A DNA stretch of 64,000 bases from Micromonospora sp. H61 (GTDB lineage Bacteria > Actinomycetota > Actinomycetes > Mycobacteriales > Micromonosporaceae). The stretch's first letter is position 1; every line of letters begins with the position of its first letter. Below, piece by piece: positions 38,112-45,573 of this stretch. The translations under genes and the position numbers were made by a program. The stretch spans positions 173,353 through 237,352 of the forward strand of contig NZ_JAGPXY010000003.1 in NCBI RefSeq assembly GCF_018070325.1, written 5' to 3'. A model generated the notes under the pieces. The model had not been told where the DNA came from. It saw only the letters and a program-made list of their open reading frames with translations, and did not search any database.

Positions 38112-38988
38112 GGTGAACCTCCCCGATGATCTTGTTGATCAGTTGGAACGATTGTCCCTCATCGAGGGCGAGTGACAGCAGGCTCGACCAGACCTTCTCA
38201 TAGGTCGCGAACTCATTGGGACGGTCGAGGTAGAGAGCGCCCGTGATCGCCTCGCTGTAGACCAACGGCGGCTCAGGCATGCTTCGGTTGCCGATCGGAA
38301 AATCAAGAAGCACGAACTCGCCAGCAACGGTCCCGTGGTGGGGCCCCGCGATCAGGGGTAACACGCGAATCGAGATGTTCGGCAGGCGGGTCAACCGAAG
38401 TAGGTTGTGGAGTTGATCCACCACGGTCTCGGGGCCGCCTACCGGCCGAAGGAGCACCGACTCGCAGAGCACCACCTGCACCTGCGGAGCCCGTGGCAGG
38501 CGGCGGGTCAGCAGGGACTGTCGTTGTAGCCGAAGCTCGACCGCTCGCTCCCGGTCATCGTCGCTCATGTCCGGCTGGTCGATGCGGTAGATGCCCCGGG
38601 CATAGTCGCGGCTTTGAAGGATGCCAGGCACAAGACTGTTCTTGTAGAAGCGGAGCTTCGACGCGGCGGATTCGAGGCCGACGTACAGCTCGAACCATTC
38701 CGGGACGGCATCGCCGTACGCGTGCCACCAGCCCTTCGCCTTCGTCTCGCCGGCCAGGGAGATGAGCGCCCGGGTCAGCTCGCCCGTCGCCCCGTACAGC
38801 TCGCACATCGCTCGGACGTCGACGCCGCGCACCGAGCCGAGCCCGCTCTCGATCCGCCACACCTTCTGCCGGCTGCACTCCAGCGCTTCGGCGACCGCGT
38901 CGAGGGTCGCTCCCGCCTCGGTGCGCAGGTCACGCAGTGCCCTGCCGAGCTGGCGTCGGGGCACCGTCGAGCCCATGTCATCGGCCAC
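38104..38988 (-). CDS. Scr1/WhiJ-type XRE regulator (DUF5753)
   Basis: A 294-residue regulator. The N-terminal helix-turn-helix (about 10-65) includes LGRALRDLRTEAGATLDAVAEAL and CSRQKVWRIESG. A DUF5753/Scr1 domain follows (about 95-285; WFELYVGLESAASKLRFYKNSLVPGILQ, VLLRPVGG, VYSEAITGALYLD). AAGGAG six nt before GTG 38988 supports this start. It is followed by its DUF397 partner. Repeated GCAACA half-sites just upstream suggest autoregulation. Confidence 0.93.
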   Translation of the reverse strand: MADDMGSTVPRRQLGRALRDLRTEAGATLDAVAEALECSRQKVWRIESGLGSVRGVDVRAMCELYGATGELTRALISLAGETKAKGWWHAYGDAVPEWFELYVGLESAASKLRFYKNSLVPGILQSRDYARGIYRIDQPDMSDDDRERAVELRLQRQSLLTRRLPRAPQVQVVLCESVLLRPVGGPETVVDQLHNLLRLTRLPNISIRVLPLIAGPHHGTVAGEFVLLDFPIGNRSMPEPPLVYSEAITGALYLDRPNEFATYEKVWSSLLSLALDEGQSFQLINKIIGEVHHG

Positions 38989-39012
38989 CCGGCTCTCCTT
39001 CCTGTTGAGTTT

Positions 39013-39053
39013 TGCAACATCCCGACAGCCGTTCTGCAACACCGGAATGTTGC
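39013..39053. promoter_or_regulatory. Three GCAACA half-sites upstream of the Scr1-type regulator
   Basis: TGCAACA at 39013-39019 and again at 39035-39041 are 22 bp (two turns) apart. The second forms an inverted repeat GCAACA-CCGGAA-TGTTGC (39036-39053). They lie 25-65 bp before the regulator start, where a WhiJ/Scr1-type protein would be expected to bind. Confidence 0.6.
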
Positions 39054-39195
39054 CCATAAATAGCGGAACAGTGTGAGTCGACATTCATTGCGATGGTGCC
39101 TCCGACCTTACAAGATTGGTCCGACATCAGCGATGGACGCGCAATTGCCGCGCCGGTGATCGTCGATCAAATATGAGGAAGGGTGGTGCTGCTTC

Positions 39196-39489
39196 GTGCG
39201 CGCATTTCTCCGTCATCTCCGGGCCGAGCCACCCCGGCCGGCGCCCTATCGGGCGGCCAACTACGTACCCCTGAAGCCCTGGCAGGTCCGCGGGCGCCGG
39301 TTCACCCGCCGTGGCCGGCGTGGCGTGGACGCCGTGGAGGTCGCCGAGTTCCTCGACCGCGTCGCCCACGATCTGGCCGAGGTGTACGCGGCGCTGGGCA
39401 GCAGCCGGCGGGAGACCGAGCGGATCAAGGATGCGCTGAGGTGCTGGCAGTCACGGCGGGCCCGCGAGGACCTGGCGGCCCGCCGATGA
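39196..39489 (+). CDS. Small DivIVA-domain protein
   Basis: A 97-residue basic protein with a DivIVA N-terminal-type motif (VRGRRFTRRGRRGVDAVEVAEFL) and the following amphipathic helix (VAHDLAEVYAALGSSRRETERI). Full DivIVA (Wag31) is longer with an extended coiled coil, so this is a short paralogue rather than the polar-growth scaffold. A purine-rich GAGGAAGGG lies about 12 nt before GTG 39196. Its stop overlaps the next ATG (ATGA), placing it first in a three-gene operon. Confidence 0.8.
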   Translation: MRAFLRHLRAEPPRPAPYRAANYVPLKPWQVRGRRFTRRGRRGVDAVEVAEFLDRVAHDLAEVYAALGSSRRETERIKDALRCWQSRRAREDLAARR

Positions 39490-39737
39490 GCGCCCGCTGG
39501 GTGGCGCACCTGCCGTTCACCGCCGCCGGCCTGCCGGCCGCCCAACACTTTGCCGGCACCCTGGCCCGCTCCCTGACCTTCCTCACCGAAGTGGACGCCG
39601 GTGAGACCACCGTGTCGGCCGAGGACGCGCAGGGCGTACGCCATCGGGTCTTCTGCGACCTGCCGCTCGACGGCGGTCGGCGGTGCGTGCGGCGGGTGGA
39701 ACACGACGGTGACTGCGCGGCCCGGCGGTGTCGGTGA
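39486..39737 (+). CDS. Hypothetical small Cys-containing protein
   Basis: An 83-residue protein not assigned to a family. Its C-terminal part, FCDLPLDGGRRC followed by HDGDCAARRC, has four Cys and a His that could bind zinc. The N-terminus (WVAHLPFTAAGLPAAQHFAGTL) looks like a short helical segment. It starts with ATGA overlap on the DivIVA-domain gene, and its end overlaps the start of the large zinc-module protein, so the three are translationally coupled. Confidence 0.65.
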   Translation: MSARWVAHLPFTAAGLPAAQHFAGTLARSLTFLTEVDAGETTVSAEDAQGVRHRVFCDLPLDGGRRCVRRVEHDGDCAARRCR

Positions 39738-41755
39738 CCGCCGCGCCCGTCGTCGTCTGCCCGGACTGCGACGGGATGACCTTCACGCTGGAGCCTTGCC
39801 GGTGCACCACCTACGGTGACCGGTTCCTCGCCGACGCCGACGCGCTCGGGCCGCGCCGGGAGGCGTACCGGAGCTGCGAGCAGTGTCGCGGCGCGGGCAG
39901 CGTCGCGTACCCCTGTTATCGCTGCGGCCGGCGCGGCCGGCGGCGGGCGCAGCTCGTGGTCACCGTCGCCAACCTGGACACCGGCGCTGTCGCGTCCCAC
40001 CAGGTCGTGCCCGGCGGCCTCGACCCCCACCGCGACCCGGCGGGCCACTGGGTGGTCGACCTTCCTTCCCGGGTACGCGAACTCGCCGCCACCGTCGGCG
40101 CGGTCCTGGATGAGGCCGACGCGCCTTCGCTGTGGCTGGACCGGCAGTGGCGGCCCGACCTGCCCGCAGCGCTGCGGCACGAGTTGGAGGCCCACGCCAT
40201 CCTGCGGGCCGATCACGCCCCCTGGCGGCTGGTGCTGGGCCGATCCACCGCCCCGGCGACCGTCGACCCGGCCGCACGGCTGGCCCGGCTGTGCGCGCTG
40301 GCCGACCTGCTGCTGCTCGACCTGGTCGTCGAGGCCCGCCGGCAGGGCGCGGGGTTCTGCTGGGCCATCCGGCACGAGGTGCCCGGCTCCCCGGTGCCGC
40401 TCGGGTCGCCCGGCTGGTGCCGGGACCTGCCGGAGGTGTTGGCCTGCACCGACGTGGCCAGGGCGCTCAGCGGGCTTGCCGAGCGCGGCCTGGCCGCTCC
40501 CGCCCGGCTGCTTCGCCCCGACTCGCCGCGCCCACCCGCCGCCCCGGCCGTGGACGTCGACCAACTCGAACGCCGGGTCCTCGCTGACTGCGTCGGCCTG
40601 GACGGGGGCGAGTTGCCTGGCGCACAGGCCCTGTGGCGCAACGGCCGCTGGTGGCACACGACTCTGCGCGCCGGCGAGCCAGTGGAGACCCTCGCGGAGC
40701 AGCCCACCGGCCAGGTCGTCCGCCGCGTGCTGGTGCCGGTCAGCCGCGGCTACGAACCGCCCGACCCGCCCTGGCTGGGTGAACCCGTCGACTGGCGGCA
40801 GTGCCCGGACTGCCGACCACACAGCCGGCTACGCGCCTGCGACTGCCGGCTCGGCGGTCGCGCCGCCGACCCCGACTGCCCGCACTGCTGCGGCGCCGGC
40901 CTGCGCCCATCCGCGCTGCACTGCTTCACCTGCGGCGACACCCAGCGCCTGCATCAGACCGTGCTGGTCACCGTCACCGACCTGCGGCACCGGGTGGTGC
41001 ACCTGGCCTGGCAGGCCGGTACGCCCGAGGTTGCCCCGCTGGTCGCCACCCAACCGGGCGGCAGGCCCGTCGTCCAGCTTCCGGACCGTTACCGGCTGGG
41101 CTCCTGGGCGGCCGTGCTCGGCGCGCGGCCCGACGACCTGGCCGACGCCGACGGCGGGCAGCAGATCGGCAAGGACCTCCGCGACGGCTACGTCACACTG
41201 CCCTGGGCCGGGGCCGACCCGGTCGGGGAGCACGTCCGCAGCGCAGGGCGGGGTACTCCGGCCGGCCGTCTGATCGTGGTGGCGACGCCTCCCGACGCGC
41301 CGCCGCTGGCCGAGCTGCTGCGGCTCGCCCTCGGCCTCGACCTGGCCCTCGTGGTGGCCGTTTGCGACCTGCGGCACAACGCCGCAGACCCACTGCTGGC
41401 CGACGGACTGCGCTGGTCGGTCGAGGTGAAGCCGCTTGACGCACCTGTCCGCCCCGACGACTTCCCCTACCGGCCGAGCCTGGCCGCCGCGCTCTCCTGG
41501 TGCGTCGAGTGCCTGACCGACGCCGTAGCCGGGGCCGCCCCAACCGACCCGACGGTGTCCATCCCGGTGCCCGGCTCGGGGCCGTGGGACGTCGCCGATC
41601 CCGAGCCGGAACTGCTACGCCTGGCGGCCCAGCACGCCGGGAGGGTGGTCACCGTTCGCTTCACCCGCGCCGGCTGCACCGCGCACCGACACGACGGCGA
41701 CGGCGTACGCCTCCTCGCCGAAGCCCCCGACCTGCGCGATCTTCGGTTGACCTGA
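39728..41755 (+). CDS. Internally duplicated zinc-module protein of unknown function
   Basis: A 675-residue protein I do not recognise as a named family. It is two copies of one unit. Unit 1 begins with eight Cys (C11, C14, C24, C26, C50, C53, C63, C66) arranged like the DnaJ zinc centre (CEQCRGAG...CYRCG). Unit 2 repeats this at 359-402 (CPDC, CDC, CPHCCGAG, CFTCG). After each module comes a similar domain, with VTVANLDTG/VTVTDLRHR, WVVDLPSRVR/PVVQLPDRYR and RLARLCALADLLLLDLVV/LLRLALGLDLALVV matching in order. No catalytic motif was identified. The start could be GTG 39728 or GTG 39734. Confidence 0.75.
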   Translation: MSVTAAPVVVCPDCDGMTFTLEPCRCTTYGDRFLADADALGPRREAYRSCEQCRGAGSVAYPCYRCGRRGRRRAQLVVTVANLDTGAVASHQVVPGGLDPHRDPAGHWVVDLPSRVRELAATVGAVLDEADAPSLWLDRQWRPDLPAALRHELEAHAILRADHAPWRLVLGRSTAPATVDPAARLARLCALADLLLLDLVVEARRQGAGFCWAIRHEVPGSPVPLGSPGWCRDLPEVLACTDVARALSGLAERGLAAPARLLRPDSPRPPAAPAVDVDQLERRVLADCVGLDGGELPGAQALWRNGRWWHTTLRAGEPVETLAEQPTGQVVRRVLVPVSRGYEPPDPPWLGEPVDWRQCPDCRPHSRLRACDCRLGGRAADPDCPHCCGAGLRPSALHCFTCGDTQRLHQTVLVTVTDLRHRVVHLAWQAGTPEVAPLVATQPGGRPVVQLPDRYRLGSWAAVLGARPDDLADADGGQQIGKDLRDGYVTLPWAGADPVGEHVRSAGRGTPAGRLIVVATPPDAPPLAELLRLALGLDLALVVAVCDLRHNAADPLLADGLRWSVEVKPLDAPVRPDDFPYRPSLAAALSWCVECLTDAVAGAAPTDPTVSIPVPGSGPWDVADPEPELLRLAAQHAGRVVTVRFTRAGCTAHRHDGDGVRLLAEAPDLRDLRLT

Positions 41756-41764
41756 GGGTCGAGG

Positions 41765-41776
41765 GAACATATGTTC
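41765..41776. promoter_or_regulatory. LexA (SOS) box upstream of the dprA-like/comF-like operon
   Basis: GAACATATGTTC is a perfect 12-bp palindrome and is followed by GA, giving 14 of 16 positions of the actinobacterial LexA site TCGAAC-N4-GTTCGA. It lies 9 bp after the zinc-module gene stop and 97 bp before the dprA-like ATG. No other gene is positioned to use it. Confidence 0.75.
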
Positions 41777-41872
41777 GATCACGTGGGGCGATCTGAGGTG
41801 CGCCGGGCTTCTCTGCCGGCTCCGCGTGGCCGGCGGGCCGGGCGACCGGGAGTTGCCTCTACGATCAGGGGC

Positions 41873-42787
41873 ATGGACCGGGTGACGGTGGAGCGGGCTG
41901 CGCTGATCGCGCTGCTGCGGCAGCCAGACCTCGGCTGGTCTGATGCCGTGCACGACATTCAAGAGGTCGGCACCGCCCTGGCAGTCCTGCGCCGGGTCGT
42001 CGGGCAGACCGACACGCTCTTTCCCGACACCCGCTCCGTCGACTCGCTGATCGAGGCCGCGGCCGGCGACCTCGCGGGCTGGCGGGCCGAGGGCATCACT
42101 GTGCGGGCCTTCTTCGACGACGACTACCCCGCCCAGTTGCGTGACATCCGCGAGATGCCGCCAGTGCTCTTCGCCCGAGGTGAGTCGCGTCCCGACGCTC
42201 GGGCCATCGCGGTGGTCGGCAGCCGCGAAGCGAGCGATCGAGGCGTCGAGATCGCCAGCTCGGTCTCAGAATCACTTGCCCGCCGTGGTGTGACGGTAGT
42301 CAGCGGTCTGGCGAAGGGGATCGACACCGCGGCCCACCAGGCGGCACTCGCGGCGGGGGGCCGCACCGTCGCGGTCATCGGCACCGGAATCCGTCACCAC
42401 TACCCGACGGTCAACCGCGCGCTCCAGGAGCACATCGCAGAGGTCGGATTGGTGCTCAGCCAGTTCTGGCCCGATGCCGCCCCGACAAAGCAGAGCTTCC
42501 CAATGCGAAACGCGGTGATGAGCGGCTACGCCGCTGCCACCGTGGTCATCGAAGCCGGCGAACGCAGTGGAGCCCGGATCCAGGCACGGCTCGCTCTTCA
42601 GCACGGTCGGCCCGTGGTGCTCACCAGTCAGGTGATGCGGCACGACTGGGCACGCGCCTTCGCCGCCCGGCCCGGCGTCCACGTCGCGCACGGGACCATG
42701 GACCTGGTGGAGGCGGTCGACGCCATTCTCGACCGTTCACCGGCCGCGGCCGAGTTGGAGGGCTTTCCTGATTTCGCCAGCCTCTGA
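41873..42787 (+). CDS. DprA/Smf-like DNA-processing protein (SLOG fold)
   Basis: A 304-residue DprA homologue. The N-terminal helical region (ERAALIALLRQP) precedes the DprA Rossmann-like core (about 70-290), with AIAVVGSREASDRG, VSGLAKGIDTAAHQAAL, FPMRNAVMSGYAAATVVIEA and SGARIQARLAL. DprA proteins load RecA onto single-stranded DNA. Related SLOG proteins bind nucleotides in conflict systems. A C-terminal winged helix is missing. A TACGAT -10-like hexamer at 41861-41866 sits 6 nt before ATG 41873, so the transcript may be leaderless. The longer frame starting in the LexA box is not family-like. It is followed 25 bp later by the ComF-like gene. Confidence 0.88.
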   Translation: MDRVTVERAALIALLRQPDLGWSDAVHDIQEVGTALAVLRRVVGQTDTLFPDTRSVDSLIEAAAGDLAGWRAEGITVRAFFDDDYPAQLRDIREMPPVLFARGESRPDARAIAVVGSREASDRGVEIASSVSESLARRGVTVVSGLAKGIDTAAHQAALAAGGRTVAVIGTGIRHHYPTVNRALQEHIAEVGLVLSQFWPDAAPTKQSFPMRNAVMSGYAAATVVIEAGERSGARIQARLALQHGRPVVLTSQVMRHDWARAFAARPGVHVAHGTMDLVEAVDAILDRSPAAAELEGFPDFASL

Positions 42788-42812
42788 CCCGTGGGCAAGG
42801 GTCCGGGAGTAC

Positions 42813-43400
42813 GTGGAAACCCAGCGGAACTTCCTTCGAAATCCCCTGCCCACTCTTCCCTGGATCTGCCCGACGTGTCGCGGTGTCCGCACTCCCGGGT
42901 TCGACTACTGCTACCCCTGTCAGGAACACCAGACGACGTCTGGTGGCCTGCTCGCCGACGTGGTCGCTCCAATCGCTTACTCGCCGCGTACCGGTCAGCA
43001 TCACCACCATCTGCGCTTGTACAAGTCCACACCGGGGTCGGCCCAGGCTCATCCGCACCCCCTGCAGGATCTGATCGGCGACCGTCTTGGACTGCCGTGG
43101 CTCACGGCGCTGTCCAATCCCCGCCACGGATCTGAGACGCGGACGTTCCAGCGCGACTGGTTCACGGTCCAGCTTCCGGTCGAGAGCGTCAACGTTCGGC
43201 CGCTGGTCCTGGACGACACCTGGACGACCGGTTCCCGGGCGCAGTCGCTGGCGTACGCGTTGAAGAGCGCTGGCGCGTCGTCGGTGGCGGTCGTGGTGCT
43301 CGGGCGGCACATCAGGCCGGAGCATGCGGCATCCCGACCGCTGCTGAAGGCGATCGAGGATCCGATGTTCGACCCGGCTAAGTGCGCTGTAGAACGATGA
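42813..43400 (+). CDS. ComF-like phosphoribosyltransferase with zinc ribbon
   Basis: A 195-residue protein. A four-Cys zinc ribbon (ICPTC...YCYPC, about 19-37) precedes a phosphoribosyltransferase-type fold whose PRPP loop reads VLDDTWTTGSRAQSLAYAL (about 132-150), followed by ASSVAVVVLGRHI. A zinc ribbon plus type-I PRTase is the layout of ComF, a competence-associated protein of unclear activity, but the similarity is modest. The GTG start at 42813 is preceded by GGGAG. Its pairing with a DprA-like gene behind a LexA box suggests a joint role in handling single-stranded or damaged DNA. Confidence 0.75.
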   Translation: METQRNFLRNPLPTLPWICPTCRGVRTPGFDYCYPCQEHQTTSGGLLADVVAPIAYSPRTGQHHHHLRLYKSTPGSAQAHPHPLQDLIGDRLGLPWLTALSNPRHGSETRTFQRDWFTVQLPVESVNVRPLVLDDTWTTGSRAQSLAYALKSAGASSVAVVVLGRHIRPEHAASRPLLKAIEDPMFDPAKCAVER

Positions 43401-43458
43401 GCGTGGGTCCGTTCGGAATCAGATTTTTTGTGCGGGCTGCCCCTGCCCCTAGACGGCA

Positions 43459-43494
43459 CTGCCCGGCGGGCGCCTCTCCGCGCCGGCCGGGCAG
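43459..43494. terminator. Bidirectional hairpin between ComF-like gene and lipoprotein gene
   Basis: CTGCCCGGCGGGCGC (43459-43473) pairs with GCGCCGGCCGGGCAG (43480-43494) with one mismatch and a 6-nt loop. It sits between convergent stops. Confidence 0.75.
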
Positions 43495-43508
43495 CAATCC
43501 AGTTCTGG

Positions 43509-44333
43509 TCAGCTGTCGGCGGTCAGGCCCTTGAGCATCTCGGCGAAGTCGGCGGTCTCCGCTGGCGGCGGGGTCTCGACGGTCACGGCCTTGCCGTAGT
43601 CGGTGTAGTCGATCACCATGTCGCCCATCTTGCCCATGACCATGCCCGCCCGACGCGGCCGATACTGCTCGTCGACCCACAGGTCGATCTTCAGCTCCTT
43701 GACGCCCTGCGTGGCCAGCGTCTCCTCCGTGGCGTCGCGGCGCATGGCGTCGATCTGCTTGAGGTAGGTCGCCACGGGAGTGGTGACGGTGTAGTGCACC
43801 GTTGGCACCCCATCCACCGTCTCCTGGCCGACCACCGTCGTGCCCTCGATGGCGAGCAGCGTCTTGACCTGCTTGACCGGGTCCATGTCCTCGAGCTGCT
43901 TGCTGAAGCCTGTGCCTGCCATCTCGCTCAGACCGGTCAGGTCCATCTTCATCCAACGCTTTCCGCCCGTAGCCGTGCGGCCCTCCGCTGGAATCTCGGT
44001 GAAGATCACGGCACCGATCATCCGGACGGTCGTGGCACCCTTGCTGTTGGTCATCTTCATCTCGGCCTTGAGCGGGTCACCCAGGTCCAGGAAACCCTGC
44101 ATCGAGATCTTCTCGCCGCCCATCGTGCCCGTCATCGTCACTGTCACCGACTCGGTCTTGTCGGTCGCCTCGGCCGCCTTCAGCAGCGACCCCTTGAGAT
44201 CACTGGCCAGCAACTCCAGGACGCTGGGCTGCTTCGGCGCCTCGGAGGCTCCGGACGTCACACCGCAGGCGGAGACGGCGAGCGCGGTGAGCGTCGAGAC
44301 CGCCACCAGAGCCGGCTTCTTCCAAAATGACAC
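43509..44333 (-). CDS. LppX/LprG-like lipoprotein, copy 1
   Basis: A 274-residue secreted lipoprotein. The signal peptide ends in lipobox AVSACG. The mature part resembles the LppX_LprAFG fold, a half-barrel that carries lipids in mycobacteria: VTVTMTGTMGGEKISMQGFLDLG, VRMIGAVIFTEIP, KRWMKMDL and IDLWVDEQYRPRRAGM. It is about 60 percent alike by eye to the next gene, from which it arose by tandem duplication or vice versa. GGGGGAAGG lies 7 nt before GTG 44333. Confidence 0.85.
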   Translation of the reverse strand: MSFWKKPALVAVSTLTALAVSACGVTSGASEAPKQPSVLELLASDLKGSLLKAAEATDKTESVTVTMTGTMGGEKISMQGFLDLGDPLKAEMKMTNSKGATTVRMIGAVIFTEIPAEGRTATGGKRWMKMDLTGLSEMAGTGFSKQLEDMDPVKQVKTLLAIEGTTVVGQETVDGVPTVHYTVTTPVATYLKQIDAMRRDATEETLATQGVKELKIDLWVDEQYRPRRAGMVMGKMGDMVIDYTDYGKAVTVETPPPAETADFAEMLKGLTADS

Positions 44334-44475
44334 GTACACGCCTTCCCCCGTAGGAATCTGGGACGATCCCCAGTAGACCGACGACACGCTAGCCCACCTG
44401 ATCGATTCGGGGGCACCGCGTTTTGCCGATTCGCCCAGTGGGTCCTCGTCGTGCGCTGATCGCCACGCGATCGTT

Positions 44476-44514
44476 GCTGTCGGGGTATCCGGGTCGATGG
44501 GATACCCCGACAGC
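44476..44514. repeat. GCTGTCGGGGTATCC hairpin, copy 1
   Basis: GCTGTCGGGGTATCC (44476-44490) and GGATACCCCGACAGC (44500-44514) form a perfect 15-bp stem with a 9-nt loop, 24 bp past the stop of the second lipoprotein gene. It is nearly identical, including the flank GCGATCGTT, to 45501-45539. A terminator role for the gene read leftward into it is likely. Confidence 0.85.
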
Positions 44515-44538
44515 GGAGCGTCGAGTGCGTCGGTCCGG

Positions 44539-45375
44539 TCAGCTACCGGTGGTCAGACCTTTGATGCCCTTGGGCAGTTCGGCGAGGTCGGCGATCTCCG
44601 CCAGCGGCGGCGTCTCGACGGGCACTGCGTCGCCGTAGTCGGTGTAGTCGGTCACCAGGTGGCCGTACGCGCCCATGTCTAGGCCCGCCCGACGGGGTCG
44701 GTACTGCTCGTCGACCCACAGGTCGACGGTGACTTCCCGGACGCCCCACGTGGTCATCTGCTTCTTGACGCCTGCCCGCAGCTTGGCATCGAGTTGGCCC
44801 AGGTAGGTCGCCACGGGGGTGGTGACGGTGTAGTGGACAGCGACCACCCCGTTCGCCGTCTCCTGCCCGACCACCCTCGTGCCCTCGGTGGCGAGCAGCC
44901 TCTTGACCTGCCTGGTCGGATCGACGTCGTCGAACTGCCTGGTCAGATCCAGCCCAGCCTGGTCGCCGTCGGTGGTCGGGTCAAGCCTCAACCAGCGCTT
45001 GCCGCCCATGCTCGCGCGGCTCTCCGCCGGCATCTCGACGTAGAAGACCGCGCCGATCATCCGGACGGTGTTCATGGTGCCCCTGGAGTTCGCCATCGTC
45101 ATCTCGGCCTTGACCGGGTCGCCAGGGTCCAGGACGCCCTGCATCGAGATCTTCTCGTCGCCCGCGGTGCCCAGCATCATCAGCGTCACCGAATCGGCCC
45201 TGTCGGTGACCTCGGCCGTCTTCTGCAGCGCCCCCTTGGGATCGCTGGTGAGCAACTCCAGGGCGCTGGGCTGTTTCGGCGTCTCGGACGACCCGGATGC
45301 CACGTCGCAGGCCGAGACAGCGAACACGGTGAGCGCCGACACCGCTGTCACCGCGGTCCTTTTCCAGAGCGACAC
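44539..45375 (-). CDS. LppX/LprG-like lipoprotein, copy 2
   Basis: A 278-residue paralogue of the lipoprotein at 43509. It has lipobox AVSACD and the same order of conserved blocks (EKISMQGVLDPGDPVKAEM, VRMIGAVFYVEMP, KRWLRLDP, TVTTPVATYLGQ, DLWVDEQYRPRRAGL). GGGGAAGAGG precedes GTG 45375. Similarity continues upstream of both starts (GACCGACGACACGCTAGCCC in each), so promoter, gene and hairpin were duplicated together as a unit of about 1 kb. Confidence 0.85.
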   Translation of the reverse strand: MSLWKRTAVTAVSALTVFAVSACDVASGSSETPKQPSALELLTSDPKGALQKTAEVTDRADSVTLMMLGTAGDEKISMQGVLDPGDPVKAEMTMANSRGTMNTVRMIGAVFYVEMPAESRASMGGKRWLRLDPTTDGDQAGLDLTRQFDDVDPTRQVKRLLATEGTRVVGQETANGVVAVHYTVTTPVATYLGQLDAKLRAGVKKQMTTWGVREVTVDLWVDEQYRPRRAGLDMGAYGHLVTDYTDYGDAVPVETPPLAEIADLAELPKGIKGLTTGS

Positions 45376-45500
45376 GCGCGTGCCTCTTCCCCGTAGGACC
45401 CTGGGGCGATTCCCAGTGGACCGACGACACGCTAGCCCACATGGTCGATTCGGGGGCACCGCGTTCTCGCCGATCCACCCCTGATCGAGACGCGATCGTT

Positions 45501-45539
45501 GCTGTCGGGGTATCCGGGTCGACGGGATACCCCGACAGC
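45501..45539. repeat. GCTGTCGGGGTATCC hairpin, copy 2
   Basis: A perfect 15-bp stem (45501-45515 with 45525-45539), differing from copy 1 by one loop base. It lies 34 bp past the ilvD stop and probably terminates ilvD transcription. Confidence 0.85.
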
Positions 45540-45573
45540 AACGGATGTCGGCCGTACGGGTGGGAACGGCTGG

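Noticed and set aside
41771..41872. Upstream ATG extension of the DprA-like protein
   Set aside because: This ATG lies inside the LexA palindrome and the added residues are Arg/Ala-rich and unlike DprA. ATG 41873 fits better.
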